From contig FTLJ01000102.1 of NCBI GenBank assembly GCA_900155495.1, positions 1-64,000 of the forward strand: a stretch of 64,000 bases of DNA, given 5' to 3'. A program made the translations under genes and the position numbers. The DNA is from Porogramme epimiltina. Lineage: Eukaryota > Basidiomycota > Agaricomycetes > Polyporales > Polyporaceae. Positions 10,101-22,466 of this stretch are shown one piece after another. Each line of letters starts with the position of its first letter. Positions within the stretch are counted from its first letter, which is position 1. A model generated the notes under the pieces. The model did no database searches and was not told where the DNA came from. It saw only the letters and a program-made list of their open reading frames with translations.

Positions 10101-12865
10101 CACATAGATATCCTGCGATGCCTCCAGGTTTGACGGTAAACAACGGTTTCTGTGACCGCTCCTTGTTGCTCTTGGACCTTGCGGGTCCTTCCGTGTTGGT
10201 ACCGTGAGAGCTTCCAGTGGAGAACTCGGAACGCGACCATGAACGTTCGCGATCATGTGCGGCCGGAGGTTGTTTGGGTTTCGGCTTCTCGTTCTCTGGT
10301 GAACCATTCTCCACAGGAAGGATCATGTCCAAGAAACCATCGATGACGTAGAAAAGCCCTGAAATCGCATCAGCCACTGCATTGTCTATGCGAGGCAACG
10401 AAGGATAGTTACCAGTGCTCCGTTCTCCTGCCTTCGCCAAAATCGACCCAGCCGGGAAGAACCGAATCTCAACCTCATTATCCAGATTGCTCATATACCC
10501 GTCAGTTAGGATAGACGATGAGCTTTCCGTCCGGCTGCTCGAAGCGTCGTCACCAATGTCGAGAAGGGACAAAGACCCGAACGACGATCGGAAACCACCC
10601 CTGCTCTGAGGACTCCTGTCACTAAATGACAGGCCGCCGTCGCTCGGCGGAAACGCGGGTGACGCTTCGACCGAGTCCCCGTTGCTGAGCGGTGGTTGAA
10701 TGAGCCCAATCGACTTAGCGATGCAAGACATGACCTCCTCGCGCAGGTCGAACTCGTCTGCAGCCCCGAATCCTTGCGTACGCGTCTCTGATGAGAGCTC
10801 GAGCGGCCCCACGCGGGGAGTGGGTGCTCCAACAGTTGTTCCACTGCTACTCAAGGTGCGTGCCATGGCCTTCGGACTCTCGGCGTAGTTGCCGGAGGAG
10901 GTGAGGAGATCCCCTGCCTGGACGAAGTGACGTGAGCCGTGACTACTCATAGGGGTCACGGGCGAGTATCTTGTGGTGCTACTTCCTGAGGACCGCTTGG
11001 ATTTGGTCTTGTTCGCGGAACTGGTGTCGACGAAAGAGGCGTTTGACTGTCGGGAGCTGAAGTAGTCGCTGTCTGTGTCCGAACCGCTGGATATGGCCAC
11101 GCCGTCGAAGCGCTGTCTTAGTTGCTTGAGACCATTGTGGTAGAAGGACTGCGGGAGCGGATGGCAGGCGATATCGTTAATAGCCTTCTCAGTGCGAAGA
11201 ACTTCCGTCGTTAAACCAAGGTAATTGTGTGCGGCATTGAATGTAACGCGAGAGAAGCGCGTGAGGATAACTGTGTATCAGGGGGAACGTGAGATTCGTT
11301 GCCTACTTGTAGAAAATTGCACACCTGCCTTGCACAATGTGAGCAGTCGCCTTGGGGAACTTCTTGGTAAGTCGTTGAAAGGCTTCGGCAGGAATAACGG
11401 CGAGTGTGCTGTCCTCTGCTGCCCGTGCAACCACTCCATAATGGCTTTGAGTTTCTGTGACGGTTGAGGCACTATTGGGTCCACGAGTCGAGGCAGATTG
11501 CGTCCCGGATGATGTCCGAAGGAAGGGGCGTTCACGACTGACGGAGCGACCACGAGACGAAGAAGCGTCGGCAGCGTGCACGGTGGAGCCAGAAGACGAT
11601 ACAGAGGCCGTACGAGATCGTTGACCGGGTGTGGCAGTCAAATCGAACTGTGAGACATCGGAATTCGAGCGTGTGCGAAGACTTGGAGGTGAATCAATGT
11701 TAACATCCATGTCGTCGTCCGGTCTATCACCATCCTGCCAGCTCATCTTGACATTCTCTGTAAACAGACTGAGGATGGTGAACAGACTGGAGAGCGTCCC
11801 GCCTGCCCCTACTTGATTGAGTAGCTGATACCCATTCATGTCTTCTTCGTCCCAGACACCACTTCTGCCTTGGTGCAGGGGCGGTCTCGTTTGTGCGTAC
11901 ACTTGTACGTTTCCATCAATGACACAATAGAAGCTCTTGTCTTGGTCTAGCGATAGTGTGTCTCCTGCGATCAATCTCCTAGTTTGTAGATGCCTGGCGA
12001 GCTCATGGAAGACCTGAGGCACTGGCGCTCAAGACACGCTGCATAAAGGATGTGCCAATGCACTTACCGGTTTCTCCAAGAACCCGAATATGCGAACGGC
12101 CTGCAGGAATTCGTCCAGGTAGTTGTGGAACGTGGGCGGCTGATCCGGAGTGTTCACGTCTGGGTGTAGCTCCTGTGCATCTGCTTTGACTAACGGTGGC
12201 TCCTTCAATTGGGTATACTTGTTGAGATACCGGAAGCGGATCCAGTAGTTGACGGCAACCGCACAAGCAAGAAACAGGACCGCGAATGACCAAAAGTTCA
12301 ACTGGCAACAATCGGGGATAAGGGCAGTGGAGGGGAGAGCACATTAACGGAGGAGTTACCGTGAGTGTCATTGAGTACGAAAGGATGGAGTAGATGAGCC
12401 TAGGGACCGAGATGGTCGCAAAGGTCACCAAGGCTTTCACCCAGGAAAGAAGCCATACTGGACACGACGCTGAGCGGGCTGACCCACAAAAGGACGACCC
12501 AGACGGGTATACGCACGGATGACCCAGAAGAAGGCAGAGATGAGGAGAATGAGTGGATGCCTATCGTTCGCAGAAGCTCCTCCATCTGCGGGCTCCATCC
12601 TGGAGGGCGACGGGGTGGATGTCGGGGGCCTTGCGTACTCCGAGGTCACGATAGGGATATGAAGAGGGGGTCTAAAGAGATAGAATAAAAGGAAGAGTAT
12701 ACAGGCCTTCGCCAGAAGCAGCCCGAAGTGCCTTGCGAACAAGCGCCCATCAAGACGCGTCCGTTTCACGTGCGCACGTTCATCATGAAGACGGCCTAGG
12801 CGCCCGGGAGCTCTTACGTCCCCACTCGGGCGTCTGGCACTGGGTGCTCTCGCCGATGTCGCCAT
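7131..12865 (-). CDS. NTE1: Lysophospholipase NTE1 (patatin-like phospholipase, neuropathy-target-esterase type)
   Basis: This is an ER-membrane phospholipase B that hydrolyses phosphatidylcholine to glycerophosphocholine in fungi. The chosen start is [12 protein letters not shown] at 12865; an in-frame ATG at 12922 is possible. N-terminal hydrophobic segments ([28 protein letters not shown] and one near 12,300-12,240) fit membrane anchoring. Two cyclic-nucleotide-binding-like domains follow (about 12,000-11,300 and 10,300-9,500, for example [11 protein letters not shown] and [10 protein letters not shown]), separated by a serine-rich linker. The patatin domain holds the nucleotide-loop motif GGGGARG (8,553-8,533), the serine motif GTSIG (8,412-8,398) and the DGG aspartate (VDGGY, about 7,895-7,880). 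The last exons read [15 protein letters not shown] and [12 protein letters not shown], and the protein ends SARRNSI with a stop at 7131-7133. There are many short introns. Length is about 1,500 residues, usual for the family. All catalytic motifs are present. Confidence 0.93.
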
Positions 12866-15853
12866 GATCAAGTGGTAGCTTCTGGCCGGCACACCTCTCC
12901 ATGTGCTCGGTATCAACTTCACGTCCTAGTTGGACTCCCCTTAATCTCCCCACGCTGCGGGCGCGCAGCTCGAAAACCCACCTCAATCACCAAGCAGAAG
13001 AAGGTGCATGGGATCACAGGTGCGAATTATGGTCCATCGCGTTGCTACTATCTCTTTCTCGAACGTCCTTCCGAGCCCGGTCACTATCGAAGTCACCCTC
13101 AGCCAAAGTAAAGCCCCCTTCTACACGAGCGCGGAGAACTATAGAAGCCCTACCCGTTCCCCTGTTGCCCAGTACATTGACTGCTTCCCGGGCAGACCCT
13201 TCTATCCCTGGGCTGACCACGTTACCATATGTACCCTTGTCAGGTGCTTCGAGACAGCTCTGACCTAAAACGAACGTAGCCACGCTAGGGGTACGCTTTG
13301 ACATGCCCATGAGCTACTGCCCCCGGCAATTCTTGGCCCAGAGTCGATGAACGTGCGTGAGTTGTTATCTTGTGGAGTGCCTGACAGCCTATCTAAGCCC
13401 GCCACCTCTTTCAGTGCACGTTCCGGTCTTAGCGGCATTTGTCAGAGTTCTTTCCGGGCTACGGTCAATAGAACCCATCTTCTAGTCAAGATCTGGGCTC
13501 GAGACTGCACCTCAATGCAGTTCACTGTGAGCCTGTGGGCCTCCCTACCGCAATGTTTGATGCACTCAGAGCCATGAACTCAAAATCAAGGCAACATCCC
13601 TGGATAGGGATGATCTTTTTCAACAAGGTTGCTCTGCATCAGTGTGAAGTTGCCAAATTTACTTTGTCGAATAGGAGCATCGCGAAGGACGGAAAGTTCC
13701 ATCTTCGCGTGCAAGCCCTTGTACGTCCATTTGAGCCATAACACCATCAGCTGTTCACATCAACTATCTGTCGCTAGGGCGGTGACCACACTATTACACT
13801 TTATCCACTTCCTGGCGTTACAAACACCAATGGACCTGTCAGCTGAACACATATCACGCCAAGGTTTCTACGGACGTAGCCGTCTACTGAGTACGTCTCA
13901 GTGCCATGTAATTCGACAGCCACCTAAGCATTGAGAAGCTTCACGGATCAAATATCTTACATCCGCTCACCTCATCTCCAAATAGCCAGATATTACGAAA
14001 AGCAGGCGTGCACATCCTTCTATCCACCAGAAGCGACGTAGGGTTTCTCACAAGCTAAATTGCGAGAGGTCCGAAGCTTCCGAAGAGCCCCATCCTGGAA
14101 TACGGCCGGAATTACTTTTGCCCTAAACAACGCGAATACCCCAGTATCAATTGCCGCCCACTTACTCGCAACAAACAAATTCTTGCGTCGTAGTATGCCG
14201 GCATTGTTGCATACACTGATTACGACTACAGCGACGACGTCGGTGTCGTAATACCGCCTTTCGAGAATCTTGAAGAGGTCGGTCAGCGCAGCACTGCTAA
14301 GAAAATCCCGCACGCTGTCGGGGGCAACCTTGTTTATGGTAGTGTGACCACCTTCGGTGTGCCGGCCACTTTTTCTATCTTACTGATCCACCCGTTCTCG
14401 GCCACCTGAAACGTTCATGTTTTAGGCTGAGTTTTGTTGCACCTACGTAAGGGCAAGCTTCTCATCGTACCCGTCGGCTACATGGCATGATCAGTGCCGG
14501 AACACGAGTGTTCTTTCCCCGTCCTAGCAGCTGATATTCATCATTGATCCGACAAAAGTCTCAACTTGACAGCTTCAACACCAGGGTACGTACCTCCACG
14601 GCCCAATCCCACGTCCGACTGCTGACCGTTGCCTAAAGGAGATCCACAAAACATACTATGGCCTCGCTGGCCTCAAAGTCTCGTTACGCCATCGCTCCCG
14701 GCGAACATCCGACCGGCCCTTCGTCATGTCCCTGCACGGCTGACAAACCCATGACGTCGCCCGCAGCGCATGATGCCCCAGACAAGCATGTTTTCTAGCT
14801 CAGACGCGTGATGTGCCGTCACCATTCAAACCCTACTAGCAACGTAGTTTGAGTTCAAGTGCGGCGTGGCAGGTGGCCTCCGGTGGCTGACACACAGCCC
14901 TCTCTTTAGCTCTCACTCCGCCGTCTGTCCCTCTTGAATCTTACCACAACCGCCTGGAACATGCGAAACCCCGCGCAAACCGCGCGGCGTGAGGCTCCCC
15001 TGTCCTCGTGGTCCAACACGCCGCTCGCGCACGCCCGACCTGAGCTAGCGACGACGCAGAGACACAGCGGGGGAGGTCGGTCCGCAGTCTAGAGTGTCTG
15101 CCGCCTTCGAATTCCAGAGGCCGAGACACGCCCGTGATCTCGGCGGGCTCTAACAATACTCTCGAATTCCTAATGCCCCCGCAGCCTGAGGCTGTCCGCG
15201 AGCACTGTCCGGCGAAGGTCGGGTTGCTTCTCCTGTCATCGTTCGTTCTAGCAATACAATCCGGATTCTTGGACGTGTGTGCGTGGCGGTCCGGGCCATC
15301 TCGACACGATGCGACTGGGCGTTTGAAATAGTGAATAGATAGCGATAACGGAACTACAACGAAGTCCGTCGCTGTCGCGGCCGCAGGACCGGGGGTGCCA
15401 GTCCGTGCAAGGTAGTAATCGAGTAGAATATAGGTGGGGTGCGAATGCCAAGATCCGGGGGATGCGGAGGCAAGCATTATCTGTGAATACGAATATGTGT
15501 AGAGTAGGGGTGGGATAGCTGTGCTGCTGCGATGCGCTCTAATAATAAGAGTAAGCGAACGCGGGCTACCGTGTGACAACATGCGAAGGGGGCGAATGAG
15601 ACCATGCAGGATATAATGCGGGGAACGAGCGGGCGGACGCGTGGGATGAGGGCGAACATATGCAAAGGAGGTGGTGGTACACGGCGCGGAGCCAATGCGT
15701 GTGTGCGGTATCGCGCGAAGTGTCCGAAGGGGAGTATGTAAAGGGGGAGGAGATTACATATGTACATAGTATCCTACAGAGTGGCAGAGGGATGGTTTCG
15801 ACACCGCGCGACACAACTACGGAGAGACGTACAGGGACGCAAATACTTTTGCA
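12866..15853. other. Gene-poor region between NTE1 and the homeodomain gene
   Basis: These nearly 3 kb contain no convincing coding exon. Open frames at 13,347-13,934 (plus) and 14,020-14,313 (minus) have no recognisable domain. The minus-strand frame 14,941-15,582 is probably the 3' untranslated region or spacer downstream of the homeodomain gene. No long terminal repeats, transposase or RNA gene were seen. The NTE1 promoter is in the first part. Confidence 0.5.
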
Positions 15854-17769
15854 CTACTGCACAACAGTACCGTGGGAGAAGCTCAGCAGCAGCAGCGCGT
15901 CCTCCATCTTCACGCCCGGCTCGACGAGCTCGGGCTTCGCCTTCACCACGATCTTCTCGGTTTCGTAATGCGTGTACTCGAGCGAGTACCGCTCGATCGA
16001 CGCCTTCGTCTCGCGCGCGTGTGGGTGCGCGAGCGGGAGCGCCAGGCTCGACGTCGATGCGACAACCGATGATGGAGGCGGGGAGGATTCGGGTGAGGGG
16101 GTGACCGCCTCGGGCATGTCTTCGTCGCTTGCGAGCTCTGATTGCGAGTGCATGAGAGGTACGCGAGTGTACAGCGCGCGGGGTTGGCTCAACCGACGAT
16201 GATGGGGCACCGGGGGAAACGGACGATGCTTCTCTTCGATAGTTTCAATCTTGATGTACTCCACTCCCGACGTCGACGCCACGCTTGGCGTGGCCATGCG
16301 CGAGCCGCTTGCCTGCGTCTGGTCGTCGTCCTCGACAACGTCCATCGGATCGCCCTCCTCGCTGTGCTCGTGCTCGTGGTCGTCGTCGGCGCTCGCGCTG
16401 CCGTTCTGGCGCGCCCGCTTGCGGTCGGACTGACGCAGATTGCGGAACCAGTTCGTCACTTTCCCGACATCCATCCCGATCTCGGCCGCAAGGCGTTGCC
16501 GGTCCTCGATCGAAGGTGTCTTGGTTCGGCCGAACAGCTTCTTGAGAGCCTCGAGCTGCCAGGGCTCGGGACGAGTGCGGCGGGGGCGGCGGTGCGTGGC
16601 ATCGACAGCACGCTCGGCGGGGTGCATAGGATACGGCGAAGCCCGAGGGGATGAGGGTCGGCTGCTGAAGCTGGGGGCGGCGCTTGGGGACCGGCGAAGC
16701 CTGTGCGGGATAAGGAGGGCGGATAATGACGGGTGAGACGTCGCCGGGGGCACAGAGAGCGAGGGGTGCATTGCGCCCGACGTGGGCGCGAGCGGGAACG
16801 AGGAGTGGTGGGGGCGGGGCTGCGCGACGGCGGCCATGGCGGCCTTTGCGGCGGCGGTCTCCTCGCGCTTTTTGGCAATGCTGCGCTGATTCTGGAACCA
16901 GTTGGTGACGCTCTGGTAGCGCCTGATTGCCAAAAGGAGCAGGTGGGGCGGGAGAGTGAGCGTGATTTGTCCGGTGGAGATTCGGAAAGAAAGACGCCGA
17001 GGAAGACAACGGAAGGGTGGGAAAATCAGTAGGTGCTAATTACGGAATCGTAAGACGAACTGACATTCCGATCTTGTGCCCGAGAGCTTCGCGCTCTTCC
17101 TTGCTGGGGTGCGGCTTCCGTTCGTAGAACTTTTTCAACTCCTCCGTCTGCTCCGGTGATGGGCGTGAACGGCCTTTGCGTGGCATCTCTCCCTCGTATG
17201 CAGACTGGTGCTGCGGATCGCTGCTGTAAAACAGATGCTGCTGAGAAGGGTGGGCCGTCGACGCTGAAAGATGATGTTGATGTTGGTGAAGGTTGTGGTG
17301 CGACAGGGGGTGGTACGGCTCGTCGTCCGAGAGCTCGTCGTACTCGTGCTGGTGCGCAGGGGCTGGCGGAGCAGACACCGAGGCGATGAGGGCAGATATA
17401 GGCGGGAGCTCGCATTGAGTGAGGGGGGCTTTGTGCCGCTTCTTTGACGAGGCGCGTTTATTCTGGAACCAGGAGTTGACCGTCTTTGTCTCCCTGCAGA
17501 GAGGAGGTCGGGCGAGCAGGATGAGACGCCGTGGGACAGCGAAGAGACAATGGGATCGTTGGGACGTACATGTGCAGACGCTCTGCGAGGGCCGTCCTCT
17601 GCTCCAACGAGGGGTGCTCCGTCTTCTCGTAGAGTTCATTTAGCGCGGCGAGCTGGTAGGGCGCATGGCGGTGACGGGGCTTCTTTGGGAGATCAGCCTT
17701 GGGGTCTTTGGAGGGGATATCCAAGGGGGAGGGGGCGGGAGAGTCCCAGCGGGCGAGGGACGGATGCAT
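15854..17769 (-). CDS. Transcription factor with three tandem homeodomains
   Basis: Three exons (17769-17570, 17493-17065, 16922-15854) give 565 residues. Three typical 60-residue (non-TALE) homeodomains follow one another. HD1 covers residues 30-86 and carries WFQNKR; HD2 about 172-229, WFQNQR; HD3 about 321-380, WFRNLR. Each recognition helix keeps the WFxNxR signature and a basic tail (KKR or RKR). Both introns fall just before the recognition helix, of HD1 and of HD2; HD3 is intronless. Linkers are histidine-, serine- and proline-rich. The C-terminal part is acidic (DDDHEHEHSEEGD, VVEDDDQ), which would suit an activation region. A nuclear DNA-binding regulator is implied; the target is unknown. 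An upstream in-frame ATG at 17916 exists but adds a hydrophobic, non-conserved leader. Confidence 0.88.
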
Positions 17770-19445
17770 GTGTGGCGAGAGTAGGCGGGAGGGCAGGCGG
17801 AGAGGAGAATGGTGAGGGGAGGAGGGAAGGAGCGTGAGGGCAGAAGAGGGACAGACGGAAAATGGAGGATGCTTATAGATACAAGGAGGAGCAATATTTG
17901 AGCGGGAGAGTCTCACGGGTAATGGATGGACTCATATGCATCACCCTGCAAATGGCCGACGTCGGCCGGCTGCTGTAGCATGATCGGCCCCTGCCTCTTG
18001 TGCTCTGAATCTTTTTTGCCTCACTGCCACCGCTCCCGTCCAGGGCGCCAACTGCCCCGGCGGCGCCATCGATGGCCGCTCTGTGCCGCTCTGTGCGGGG
18101 TGCATGCAGCCAAGCATGTTCGCGTGCCCGACAACAAGACGGACGATGCAGCGGTCCACCCCAGACGGGAAAGGGGTGCTGGGAAGGCGGACGCGTTGGA
18201 AACGGGAACTGAGTAATGCTGACAGCGACAGCTGATATGGGCCGGTTAGGGAGGGAATAAGAGACAAGAGCTGTGCCTGTGAGTTCATGCTTGTCCCCCG
18301 CGCCACGTGCGCCTGATCATGATGACTACCGACTCGGTATTGTCGGCCATATATGGGCGCTTAATTATAGCAGTTTTACATGATCCCCGCTTCACATCCA
18401 GCCCGGCTCCGGTCACAGCTCCCCTCTCTGCCTCCTCTCTATATTGCCGGCCACTAGTCCCGTCCGCGCTGCTTGGCGTCCAGCTGCGCCTGTGCCCGAC
18501 CGGACTCGACGGCGGAGAGCTGCGTGCGCGGGGGAACGACAGCATGTCAGACGGCACATGGGATGATACAGTCGGCCGAGGGAAACGAAACAGGTCGGAG
18601 CTGCTGCTTTGGATCTGACGATCTGATGAATTCGTGCGTGACGCCGTCAGTGCGTCATCCAATCCGGGCGAGAACAGGCCGCTCCACTACGCCCGATTGC
18701 CCTCGCCGCTGGCACGGCCCACGACGTCCACGTATGGCGTCCTTCGAACCCGCTCCTGGATACTTGCTCGCTTCTTCGGCTTCGCGCAGCGCAGATATCT
18801 GCATTCAATGCCTGTGGCGCCCGTGCGCATGCTTTTAGCCCGCTTTCCAGCCAGCGCGCGTCTTGTCCCCATGCCCAGATATCCCAGGATATCCCGTGGA
18901 TATCTGACACGCCATTCGGGGGCGCCTGGCCCGTGTGAGTAGCCACCTATTACATATCACACACCTCTGAGGCACGGGGCAGCTGCTTGGGGCGCACAGC
19001 CTTCCCATCAACGCAGCGACCTCCTGCGCCGCAAGCGCCCGCGAAATCCTAAATCTCTATCTGCCCATGCAACCCGCTCTCTCGCCATCTCTCGGAAGTC
19101 GGGAACACACGTTCTCCATGCCATCCACGGCGAGAGCAGAACGCCCCAGCAGAACCCAGCCCCCCGCGGTGGCGCTGCGGGCAGCGACAGCAGCAGCTCG
19201 TCGTATTATACTTACACATACATTATTAGATCCGCACCCTCTGATTAGTCGCCTAGAACATAACTCCCGTCCGCGTCCATGCGCGTGGCCGCCCCGCCAC
19301 CCGAGATCCGCCCCACCGTTCCCAAGTGCTAGTCCCGAGTCTGCAACCAACGCAGCTCCGACTAGCACACTAGCACACTAGCACGAGAACCCGACTCCAC
19401 CGCCCCCGTCCAGACCCGAGCGGATATCCCCCTTATCCCTTCAGC
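17770..19445. other. Spacer: homeodomain-gene promoter and pantothenate-kinase 3' flank
   Basis: No coding exon was recognised. A short tandem repeat of ACTAGCAC occurs at about 19,364-19,384. The region upstream of the homeodomain gene is long, as is common for regulatory genes, but I could not identify defined sites. Confidence 0.5.
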
Positions 19446-22400
19446 TCAGGTCCCCCCTGCCTCCCCCTCGCCCGTCCCATCCACCAGCGCATCCTGAAGC
19501 GGCTCGCCCTCCCCTTCTCCTTCGCCGATGTTCTTTATCCACGCGCCGATCGCACCGCTGTAACGCCGAGCGCGCGTGCGGGGCAAAACAGAGCAGAAGC
19601 CGCGGAACGTTTCGAATTCCACGGCGGAACGAGCGACCGAGGGGGGGGGGATAATGAGATCAGCCTCGGGCCCTGTCCGCGCACCATCACGATCGCGACG
19701 TCAATCGCGCGCACACACTCACAGGAAGCCCTCGTGGCGGAGGAAGAGCGCGCGCTTCGTGCCCTTGCTCCAGAACCGGATCGCGTACGACAGCGTGCTG
19801 ATCGTCGCCGCGTGACCTGCGCGAGGGCGTGGGTGTCAGCTGCAATTACGGGGCGGGCGGGTCGGGAGGGGGGGTCTCCAAGAGACGCGGGGCGGGGCGG
19901 GCACGCGTCGTCGTGGACGACCATGCAATCTCGCGCTCGCCGCGTCGTCGTCGTCTCGGCCGGGCTTGAACGAGGTCGGTGGTGGCGCGGAGATAGTGAC
20001 GCACCTCGAATGAAGTACCCGCCAAAGTATATCCGGTCCAGATTGTACTTCTCCGCGTTCATGTATCTAGAAGCACCGACGTCAGCTCCTGGTGCCTATC
20101 GCTATGGCGTCGCGTCGCGCATGCGATCGAAGCCGCCGCCGTCACGCGCGCGGAAATGAACGACGCGGGACGTACGCGATCTGGCCGATGTTGTTCGAGA
20201 TGGCATATAGCAGCGACTTGCTGATGTCCTCGGCGCTGAACGTGCCTTTCTTGCCGCCCTGCTTCTTGAACACCTTGCCGAACGTACTCGCGATCATCGT
20301 GGACTTCAGCCCCAGCTTGCTGTAGTCCGACCCGTAAATGTCGCCGACGAGCATGTCCACTGTCTCGTTGTCACCCTTTTCCGACAGCGCAAGCATCTCT
20401 ACAAGCAGGGTAAGTTCTCGCTCAATGGGGTCCCTACAAGAGCATCGGGCGCACGCACCGTCGAACGTCGTCGCGGGCGTGAGCATGCTAAGGAGCCCCC
20501 ACAGCGTCCCGCCGCCCAGACTCGTCCCGCTCACACGCTCAAAGGAGCCGTCCTCGTCGACCTTCACGATCGACACACCCGAGCCGATGTTCACGAGCAG
20601 GCACGGCAGCTGCGGCACCGGGTCCTGCACGAACGACACCGCGTACTTGGGCGGGTCCGGGCTCGGCCGCTCGAGCAGCGCGGGGACCTGATGTGCGGGG
20701 AGCGGCGCCTGCGGGTGCGAGACCGAGTGGATGAGCTCGTCCGAGAAGTAGTAGACCTCGTGCGGGATGAGCGTGATGAACTTGAGGCCCTCGATGAGGC
20801 ACGCCATCTCGTCCTCGCGGTGCACCTCGACGCGCAGCTCGTCCGCGAGGATGTCGTAGAACCGGTGCGCGCCGCCGCCCGTCGCGATCACTTTTACGCC
20901 GCGCCGCATGTCCTCGAGCTGTACCCCGTTCACGGCCGCGGACCGCTCGATGAGCGCGCGGATGAACGCGATGCAGTCTTCGATGTGCTCCGTCTCGAAC
21001 CGCTCGAAGTTGAGCGACCCGCCGGGGAAATGTTGCACCGACGCTCGTCGCAGGAGCGAGTCGTGAAGGTACGATGCGTTCAGGGACTTGGGTGACAGAG
21101 CAACGCCCCCTAATGAGGGCGTTTCTCCTTCGGTGTGACCGCCGTGGCCGTTGCATTGCTCTAGTACGGCGGGCGTGAGTGCTCCTTTGTCGAAGCCATT
21201 CAGTTTTGTCGGCGGTGGCGATGCAATTGGGCTATCCCGGGGAGGTGACACGGATAATGGCGTGAAAACCTTATCTGGTGACGATCCGCGGGTTGCAATT
21301 TGGGAAGGCGAAGATGGGGGGTTCGTCGAACGTGTGAAATAGATGACTTTTGCCAAAGAACCACCTATCTGTAGAGGGCGTTGATCAGTGAACTCTTCTT
21401 TGACACGGGAAAGTAGGGTCAACGCAATCAATCAAGAACAATACCGCATCGTAATGAATGCAACATGATTCCGACATCACGACTGCTGGGTGGCGTCCGG
21501 GCAATTATAGCTCGGCGTTCATAGAGGACATTGTGGCATATAACCTGATAATGATGCATGGAACACATTGCCACACTGCCATTGTAAAGGCGTTTGTCAG
21601 GGCATTTTCCCACATGTTCGGAAAGCACTTGGCCTGCGTTCGAGTGCGGTGAAATAGAAGAAACCGCCGAGGCGGTGTTGGTTGATAGAACGAACCCAAG
21701 GAAGACAGCGTCGCAATCGTTCCCTGCTTACGGATATTCGGGGATATCACGAATAAGAAGAGACGAACACGGCATCTGTCCAGAGATATCTTGGGGGATG
21801 TAACATCTTCCGATGCCTGCTGCGCCCTTCTACCTCCGCGAAAAATACAGGCGGCCGTGCCACTTTACCACACTGGTCGTCCGACATCAACGAACGGCCA
21901 CCGGACCCCGAACTCAACTCAACACGCAAAAGGGCCCCCACCGTCGTCGCATCGAGGAAAGGGTGCTGCCCCCCACCCGTGCCGGCGCGATAGCGTCCAG
22001 GAACGCTACCCACACAGCGCGGCGACGAAAGACACAGGCATGAAGCCGCATGCGGCAGGGAAGAACAACGGCGTGAGAAGGGCAGGCACTCACGTCGATG
22101 GCGATGTGGGACACGGGCTCGATGTAGTTGGGAAAGTAGATCCCGCGGCTGTCGCGCGTCTGCGCGCGTGCCGATCGGCGTGTCGGAGGCGGAGGCGGAG
22201 GCGGGCGGGCGAACGGCCAGACGGGGACCAAGGGCGCATGGCGATTTGCGCGGCGCGAGGGCGCACGAGAAGGGCCGCAGAAGCGCACGGAGGCCGAGGA
22301 GGAGGAGGAGGGGGAGGAGAGAGCGTAGGCTCGGTTAGCGAAAGGCGGCGCGGGGGAAAGGAAAAGGGCGCACCTCGGGCGACTCCTCGTCGAGGATCAT

Positions 22401-22466
22401 CGCCCCGCGCGTGTCGACCTGGATGGTCTTCGCGGTGGGCAGCGAGGGGCCAGCGGCGGCTGTCAT
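19446..22466 (-). CDS. Pantothenate kinase (eukaryotic type II)
   Basis: It phosphorylates pantothenate to 4'-phosphopantothenate, the first and controlling step of coenzyme A synthesis. The first exon starts MTAAAGPSLPTAK at 22466 and contains VDTRGAMILDEES. The next reads GIYFPNYIEPVSHIAIDVG, matching the family's first nucleotide-binding strand. The main exon (about 21,420-20,160) carries GGSLAKVIYF, KVIATGGGAHRF, LLVNIGSGVSIVKV, GTSLGGGTLWGL and VGDIYGSDY, all typical of eukaryotic PanK. The last exons give NLDRIYFGGYFIRG, LSYAIRFWSKGTKRALFLRHEG and GAIGAWIKNIGEGEGE. Splicing across 19,750-19,550 restores the family motif HEGFLGAIGAW. The stop is at 19446-19448. An insert of about 100 residues, serine/proline-rich, sits after TRS (21,340-21,100) and is likely a disordered loop. 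The C-terminus is glycine/glutamate-rich. Confidence 0.92.

Noticed and set aside
14941..15582. 213-codon minus-strand frame downstream of the homeodomain gene
   Set aside because: No domain and no coding-like pattern; more likely 3' untranslated or spacer sequence.
19364..19384. Short tandem repeat ACTAGCAC as a possible regulatory or CRISPR-like array
   Set aside because: Only about three direct units without spacers, in a eukaryotic genome; a simple microsatellite.
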